Origin: Lycorma delicatula | Taxonomy: Eukaryota; Arthropoda; Insecta; Hemiptera; Fulgoridae | DNA length: 64,000 nt | NCBI RefSeq assembly: GCF_047948215.1 | Contig: NC_134456.1 | Location: forward strand, 200,768,034 to 200,832,033 | Direction of reading: 5' to 3' | In this document: positions 56,546-64,000 of the stretch, in pieces | How positions within the stretch are numbered: the first letter of the stretch is position 1 | Layout of the letters: the number at the start of each line of letters is the position of its first letter | The notes under the pieces: generated by a model | The model's database searches: none | Told to the model about the DNA's origin: nothing | The model's input: only the letters and a program-made list of their open reading frames with translations | Position numbers and translations under genes: made by a program

Positions 56546-59500
56546 ACGCTGCATGTAATATAACAAACTTAATTTAACTTGCATTTAATAACATAATTAA
56601 CCATTTTATCTGCATTTTTAAAATGTCTACCTGTTGCAAAATAACGTTTCAAATTATAGTTAAAAAAAACAAAAAAAAAGAGAGTAGTCTGCATTCATAT
56701 TTGCCGAGAACAGACTACGTATAATTATCCAGAATGAAACCTATTTCTCTATTATAACGGCGTATTTAAATTTAATTTTACGAAATTATAATTCAATCTT
56801 GTCAAATAAATAAATGTACCTAATTTTTATGTAATATTTTTTAATTCTTAAGAAATAATATTTTTTTAATAACTATTTCTTTAGGATAAATACAATTAAA
56901 ATCAGAAAATATATAATTATTAAAACAAGAATTGTTACAACTTATCAAAAATAATATGTCTCCGTCATCACATGAATAACACCGGCGATGAAGTAATAAG
57001 AGATAAATAGAATTAGCATTATCAAGTATTTTTAAAAATCATTAAGGTCAAAACAAGGCTTTCAAAAGAGAAAAGATAAAGCAAAACTTTTTAACTGATT
57101 TTGTAGATATCCACAATATCACCCTCGGACTTCTGAATAGCAATTACCTGTTGTTTTTATTATCCATAAATGCGCTAAACAAATTATATTTTTAATACTA
57201 TATTTATTGAATTTGCAGGATAACCACTATATTCTGTATGATTCAAAATACAAATTGGGAGAAGCAGTTAGAGTATTTAAGAAATAAAATAATTAGTCTT
57301 AGGGTAAACTCTCCATCAATTCAAGTATTAATAAAAATGTCATGGAATTGGGATTTTATTATTTTAGTCAGAGCGAAATATATATATAAAAAAAAATTAT
57401 ATAAAAAAATGGTTTTCATTCCCATCGTTTTAATATCCATCTGAGAAACAAATTGCTTTTTTTATTTATATTGAAAAAAAGCTTTGCAGACGACTAGCCC
57501 ACAATAATGGTTTTAAATCATCTGTTTTGATTCACTTAGCTTGGCTGTTAATGGATTCTCGTATGCAGTTTTTTTTCACTAGACTTTTCATGGAATATAT
57601 TTTATATGAATAATAGGTTTTATTATTATTATATATATATATATATATACTTTTTACAATAAACCACTACATACGTGAATGACATGAATGAATATACAAC
57701 AATAGAAATTACTCAATAAATATTAAGTCACAATAATTTTATATATAATATAGCTAATATAGCTCACTCACTAATCATAATAAATATGCAATAGTTGAAT
57801 AATGAATAAAGAAAAAAAATGAACAATTAATTCATAACTACGGAATTTTATGATTTATTTATAAATATACATATATATGTTTAATGACTGTAAAATACAT
57901 ATTTAATAATTTGATTGAACCAAAAATCATTAAGAACAAAGTTTAAGATAAAAGATCTACTTATATTGTAAAATTTGCCGAAAAAAGATCATCGTAAAAT
58001 TAGGTAATAACTTTTCTGAAGTATTTGACCTCAAATTATTTTAACTTAAATTTGAAAACATAATAATTCTTTGATAACAACTAATAATTGAAATTTTATT
58101 CGAGGAACAGTACCATTAAAATCCTATTAACTTACATATAATATAGTTTTAGTCTGCAAATTTTACTGCCAAAAACAATGAATTTATTTTTACGCTGTAA
58201 GAATCTAAAGCTCAAATATCATATCGAGTTATTTTTGCGTTACGTCCCAAAATTTTAAACTTATAATAAATACTAGCTGCATTGAGAAATAATGTTACAA
58301 TTCTTAGAAGAAAACTCAAGTTTTTTTCTCATTTTTAAAATAGTCCGGTAATTTTCAACATACTATAAGGCTTCTTCCCTGATTAAATTACCTTCACAAT
58401 AATGGAAAATAAAAACAAACAACTGGATTTAAATATCAACAGAACTGTTATTTCCTGAGGAAGAAATGGAAATTTTATCGTTGCGACACAGTTTCTAAAA
58501 TCTCCAATTTAATTTTACTTAATTGATTAAATCCAACTTCTACCTAAAATAAAGACAATCCAAATAAACTATTTATAAGGAACATAAGCAAAACAAATGT
58601 GGAGACAACAACAATAAGAAAGAAGAAGTGTCTATCTTAATTAATTTTGTTTTTAATGTATCTTTTGAACACTGTGTTTTGTTTACTTTTCCTCTTTTCT
58701 CATTTATTAAATCAAAATGCACCACAAGTAAGAAAAATACAAAAAATTTTTTTTTTTTTATTTGCCAATACTAGAACAGTTCTCATTACTGGTAAAGATA
58801 AAACTCTTCCAAAAAATTGCATAAAATATATAGTCAGTAGTTTTGCACTAACATAAAAATGGAAAGGCAAAATTCTATAAAACATCAAAATCGCTTATGC
58901 CTGCTGAATATTGCTTAAAAAATAAAAATTATAAAACCGTTCAGAGGAAAAATATAGACATTACTTTCCTGACAATTATAAAATAAATCTAAAAAAAGTA
59001 AATTATTATACTGGTACAAACTTTTGAGTATGGAGTTTTTTCGTACTTCTCGAATTTTTGAAATCCCGAGTCCAAAAATGCAAAAGGAAAATATCGCAAA
59101 TAATGTATACACGAGAATGTTGTTTCTTAGCCTTATTTTGCTTAATATGTAAACTGTAGAAAGGACGAATAAATACAATCATTAAATTTAGTTAAGTCAC
59201 TCGTATGTCCGTACGTATGGTTCTATTTATCTTTTTACGATAAATAGACTGGAGAAAAGAATTGCTTCTTTGGAAAACATGATTCATGTTTGAGATAAAT
59301 GTGTTTTGATAACAACTTCACCGCGAATTTTTGAAGTCGTAAACAATTTTAAAAAATGTTCTCCCTTACCTACATCAATAAAATAAAATCAATGGAAAAA
59401 GTAGAAAAAAAAAATAGTAGGATAACCTCTTTGAGATCCATGACAAGTATACCTATCCATTTGTAATTTGGTGAAAAGTTTACTGGAATACTTTTTTAAA

Positions 59501-62169
59501 GACATGCATGAACAGTAGTAACAGTTCAAAAAAAAAACTTTTTCCTCACCTTTTATTAAAAAAAAAATATATATATATATTCTAATTTAAGAGTGAACCA
59601 ACCGGCTACGCCTCCTGAAAAAGGGAATTGTTTAGATTTATACAATCGTATACTTGTTTCAACATAAAAAACAAGTAAAATCCAAAGGTTTTATAGTCTA
59701 AAACTTTAGTTTAAATCTAAAGCAATTTAGATTTTTTTAATTTTAAGATTTATCACCGAGGAAAGAATAAAATTTTAATATCTACAAAAGTAACGAAAAA
59801 TTCAGCATCACTAGCGATTTAAACAAATTAATGAAAAATCTATTTTTTCTAGTAATATTTTTATTAACAATACGTCCACGTTTTTTTTTTTTTTTTTTTA
59901 ACTCTGCATAGGAAAGACGCAATAGGTCATACATAGAAATTAGTTACATAAATTATCTAACAAGCGCCGATAAAGTTTAACTCCTAGGAACTAGTAAGCA
60001 AACGTTTGAAAGTTAACAGTAAATTATTTAAGCTTACAGTACGTGTTAAAACACAAAGTAAGTTTTACTCTTTATACCGTAATATTAATAGCAGATTTAA
60101 GTGGTATAAAATTAGGGTTTATTTTACTTTAGTTGGAGTAGTAGTAGCAGGTTTTGTAATATAATACGACATTAAAATACAATTAATATTGTAACTATAT
60201 TTTGTGCAACTACACATTTATGAAATAGATTTTAATTTTTTTAAAACAATTAATAAATAACAACGTAAATCACATTAAGTATTAAGTTTACTTGGAAATG
60301 ATAAATCCAAAGCAATAAACAAATACTAATATAAAAAATTGTCTTACCTTTTCTATTAACGATGAGATTATTACAAAACAAATTTTTATATTTCAAACAT
60401 TTCAACCCGGTTAACGTGAATCAGCATTTTATTATTATTTTTTGATAGAGATAAAATGACTGCATCATGATCCTTGTAGCAAGCCTAGTATACCGTTTAC
60501 CTATATACTATTTGATTAGTTGTGACAGATTTTATTTTTAATTAACTCAAAAGAAAGTAGTAATAAATTATACAATGTAGATTCTTTTTCACAGATGAAC
60601 AGATCTCAGGTCAGCTCAATTAAAGGACATTAGTTATTAAACGTTTACAGGTTTGTATCCGACCTAAAAGATAATTAAACCTTAAATTTTGATTTATCTA
60701 TACCGAACAGCTGAGAATGGATATACTTTGACATGATTACGGTTGATCTACGAAAGCAATTACAAAATGTAATCTAGCTCTGCGTTTACAGGAGCACTGA
60801 AACGAGAAGCCTATCTCAATTACCCATTTTTAACACGATAAAGAAGCTTTTAGTTCAGAAAATAAACGTTTTATTATAAAAAAATCAAACACGCAGATAG
60901 AATAAATGGTTAATAAAACATGTCATATTTTGTTACGGATCTAATTTGTAAAAGAAAATTGATGTTAAAAAATATGTACTACTGGTAAAACGGATCATCA
61001 CAAATTGTATTAAATTTATAATTAGAGAAGATAATTAAAATATCGCGATGAGAAAACGTTTATAAACAACCGTGACCATTGTCTTGAAACTTTCTGAGGA
61101 TTGCAACTCGTAATGTAAGCTAGGAAATTAATATTCCCAGTTTTGTAATGAAACAATGCAAAATTATACTTCACCTCAACTCAGTAGAAGAAAAAAATAC
61201 ACATTAAAAATAAGATATATTACCAATTCAAATAATCTTCACAATCAATAATATTTTATGACAATACTACCGAGATATTTCGTTAATTAGTCTTCCACAA
61301 ACACGTTACGCTTATACGACAGACATTACAATCTAGATAAAATAGCTATTCATTTAATGAAATTTGAAACGAAACCCTACAGTATCACAGTAAAGCTTAT
61401 AACGATAAGTGTTAGCAATGATGATAAACAGTCAAAAGTTATAAAAATTATGTATGTGCTGGAGTATATCAGTGTTTAAGAATATTTAAAATAAGCAATA
61501 TTACATAAAATATGTATTTTGTACAGAATAACAAATAGTCTAGATTTGTTTTAATAAAAACGCGGGCTGATCCATTTAATAATACTGAACGTGACCTTGT
61601 TTACATACACTTAACGTTTAAAACATGATTATATAAATAACGATAAGAAAATCATAAATATGTAGAACAACTGTTTAGCGAATATATTATAAAGGACATG
61701 CAATAAAAAAACATAACATGACAACATAAAAATATACTAACGTTACGAACACAAATATAAAAACATACGTAAGCAAAGAGAGAGAAAGATAAGCGAACGG
61801 ACAGAATAGAAACGGGAATAAGAAAGAATTAATGATTGAAAGAACATGACGTAGCAGAATGAATGAGAGCACAGACGTAGAAATTATGGCTCATATAAGG
61901 AATCTTAACAGAATTAATTCAAGTCACGTATGCAAATTTGATATTTTTCAATATAAAAGAAGTTTAGATATAAGTGGAAACCCATTCTTTGATTTGTTAT
62001 TAATGTAACAAAACCAAAAAAATCGTAAGATTCCATTGTGTTCTTTCTCTGATTCTTATATTGAACTCTTTTATAAATGCAACTCCTGGAAATACTGAGT
62101 AATTAATAGCGCATAAAAGGATGCAAGATGTTTTTAATTTAAAATCGTATAACCTGAAGATATTTAACA
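56546..62169. other. AT-rich DNA without a recognisable gene
   Basis: The longest featureless stretch. (AT)n runs occur at 57629-57650 and 59568-59581, and a poly(T) run at 59880-59899. Open frames up to 87 codons (58915-59178 minus) show no motif. No RT, transposase or SINE signal was found. Confidence 0.55.
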
Positions 62170-62376
62170 ATGAATTCCTTTATAATGAAATATGAGTTGC
62201 CCTTCCCATCATTGATGCCACAATCGGAAAACAAGAATAAATTGCAGCTGCCAATTTCATTCAATAGACATTTTTCTACGAAAAAAAGTATCGCGCATAT
62301 TTTTTTTTAATTAAGATCAGCGTAACTGTATGGAATATGATTAGTAGTGTACAAAAGAATAAAATTACCAAAAAAT
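62170..62376 (+). repeat. 207-bp inverted repeat, left arm
   Basis: The arm is the reverse complement of 63280-63486 with no gap and three mismatches (two adjacent A/T differences inside the A/T run, one C/T). The match begins and ends abruptly at both sides. It contains GCAGCTGCCAATTTCATTC and TATCGCGCATAT. Confidence 0.92.
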
Positions 62377-63279
62377 GAAAATATTTGATTTTAGTGTGAA
62401 TTAAAATATTATCATAATAGTATTCTTAACAATGACTGGTATTTATTTTCGTCAGAACAATAAATTTAATAAAAGAACTTGGTTATAAAAGTATCCCACC
62501 AGAATAGATTGAGAAGATAAAATTTCGTTAAAATTTCTTAAGATATTTGTTTCATAAGCACGCTTGAATTAAAATTAATTAAAAATAAAGTCAATAAGGA
62601 AAACTCTTATGTTAACTTAGTAACAAACATTCCTTGAAAATTTAATTACAACTTACTCTGCAAGTTGTTAATAATAACTGTAGGATGATCATTTAGTTCT
62701 TGCAAATAATTTACATCATAACAGGTAAGCAAGAGAAAAACGGTTTTACGAGTAAGGGACTGTTCAGAAATTACATACTTTGGAATGTAGGTCATCAGTA
62801 ACACCAACAGAGAAACGATTGTGGATGTAGGTGGATGGAACATCTTCCTAACAAACAGTTCATACTTTCTGCCTTAATGAAGAATTTTTAAACATTTTTC
62901 AGTAAATTGAACAATTTATACGCATACGTAAGAGCAAAATTCTCTCTGACACACTTATCAGTAATTCTATTTTTCGGATGGCTAGGAAGTTGAAATTTGA
63001 TATACTTTACAAGTGGGCATCTACGAAATATAATGAAATAGTTTAATTAACACTTCCTAAGAGGATAAAATAAATAATTTTTGAAAAGGGACGTCGAATC
63101 CACCTTACGATAAAGTGACTGGTAGGAAGATAGTTTTTCACTCGCCCCAGAAAGAGTGAAAAGAATTAAAGAAAACCCCACCAAATCATTCATCACCAAT
63201 TTCTCCACCTCTTGAACAGACAGAAAAGTGAAATTTGGTAGATTAATTCCCAAGGATATCTACGAAAAATTGATTTTTG
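62377..63279. other. Spacer of the inverted repeat
   Basis: 903 bases of AT-rich DNA between the arms. The last part holds weakly repeated sentences such as GAAATTTGATATACTT (62991) and GAAATTTGGTAGATTA (63230). The frames at 62646-62843 and 63047-63253 (minus) are unrecognised. Confidence 0.6.
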
Positions 63280-63960
63280 ATTTTTTGGTAATTTTATTCT
63301 TTTGTACACTACTAATCATATTCCATACAGTTACGCTGATCTTAATTTTAAAAAAATATGCGCGATACTTTTTTTCGTAGAAAAATGTCTACTGAATGAA
63401 ATTGGCAGCTGCAATTTATTCTTGTTTTCCGATTGTGGCATCAATGATGGGAAGGGCAACTCATATTTCATTATAAAGGAATTCATCAAACATTCAAAAA
63501 ACATTCCACAAGAAGTTAAATAATAAACTTCTTGATAAGGCTGTCGAAACCCGAAAAGCGAGAACCTTAAATCGGTTAAATAGATTGATCTTGGAGAGTA
63601 ACCTACCACTGCGAAGTTATATTTCATTAATTTCTAAGAGAGTGAAATAGGGTAAAAATGATTACGGTAAATCCCTCATTAACATTCTTATATCCCAAAT
63701 AACTAGAAAAATAAAATTTGGCGAACTTTATTTCCAAGACAGTATCTAAGAAATTTAAGGAAATACTATTTTGAATAAAAGCCTCTCAGGGGTTAAATGA
63801 AAAATCTGTTCAAGTGGGTAGGGAAGACTGGATGTAACTTGAACCGCCACTAACTTGAAAACTGACGCAGATGTTTCCTTTAAAAATAAACTGCGGCTAT
63901 AAAGGTATCCTTTCTCAGTCACCCCTGTTGAAAAAGGATGAATGAGCATTTATGGGAAAT
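62985..63960. repeat. Diverged repeats with about 240-base spacing
   Basis: Three sites share AAATTTGG/A followed about 20 bases later by a CAAG/CCAAGA-like word and ATCTA(C/A)GAAAT: about 62991, 63230 and 63714. The spacings are about 240 and about 484 bases (two units). The right arm of the inverted repeat falls between the second and third. Alignment by eye only. Confidence 0.35.
63280..63486 (-). repeat. 207-bp inverted repeat, right arm
   Basis: Partner of 62170-62376 in opposite orientation; coordinates of paired bases sum to 125656 throughout, so there is no indel. The open frames over it (63302-63523 plus and 63331-63627 minus) lack recognisable domains. Confidence 0.92.
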
Positions 63961-64000
63961 ATAGAAAGCTAGACGTTTAAAATTCAAAAAAATGATGCAT

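Noticed and set aside
63331..63627. 98-codon minus-strand frame over the right inverted-repeat arm
   Set aside because: It has no recognisable domain or splice context, and the other arm keeps only part of it. It cannot be called a gene without expression evidence.

Overview
This window looks like a piece of an animal nuclear genome, most likely an insect and possibly a hemipteran. It is strongly A+T-rich, full of AT and GT microsatellites, and seeded with decayed non-LTR retrotransposons of several clades (I-like, Jockey-like, RTE-like, R4/Dong-like), tRNA-derived SINEs and a few DNA-transposon remnants. I found no intact host protein-coding gene, no functional tRNA or rRNA gene, no CRISPR array, and no bacterial-style operon. 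The insect assignment rests on the transposon mix and composition only.

Layout. 1-11 kb: mostly unannotatable AT-rich DNA, with one copy of a dispersed repeat (1.66-2.25 kb), a SINE copy (4.3-4.6 kb), a non-LTR RT 3' fragment (4.7-5.05 kb) and a Jockey-like ORF1/ORF2 junction (5.3-5.95 kb). 11-12.6 kb: the 3' end of an I-like element on the minus strand with a recognisable RNase H domain. 13-22 kb: two tRNA-like SINE heads, a second copy of the dispersed repeat in inverse orientation, two more copies of the first SINE family and a hAT-like non-autonomous element. 27.6-28.1 kb: a transposase tail and a cluster of short repeats. 28.9-32.4 kb: a degenerate R4/Dong-like element (RT plus restriction-like endonuclease) that ends in ATT/TAA triplets and carries a small SINE-like insertion with its own target-site duplication.

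35-39.85 kb: an I-like element on the minus strand with recognisable 5' and 3' ends and a probable 16-bp target-site duplication. Its RT and RNase H region has been deleted, and a plus-strand 3' fragment of a related element sits inside its 3' UTR repeats. 41.6-43.5 kb: a direct repeat and an RTE-like fragment. 45.3-47.35 kb: a 5'-truncated RTE-like element with a perfect 10-bp target-site duplication and substituted catalytic residues. 48.3-56.5 kb: two direct copies of an unidentified ~0.55-kb repeat bracketing further RT fragments. 62.2-63.5 kb: a 207-bp inverted repeat with only three mismatches, the youngest-looking structure in the window.

None of these genes works together as a pathway. 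The interest lies in the insertion history: which elements nested into which, which ends are preserved, and which sequences (the 207-bp inverted repeat, the 0.55-kb duplicated block) are not explained by the recognised families. I did not find a convincing new biological system.
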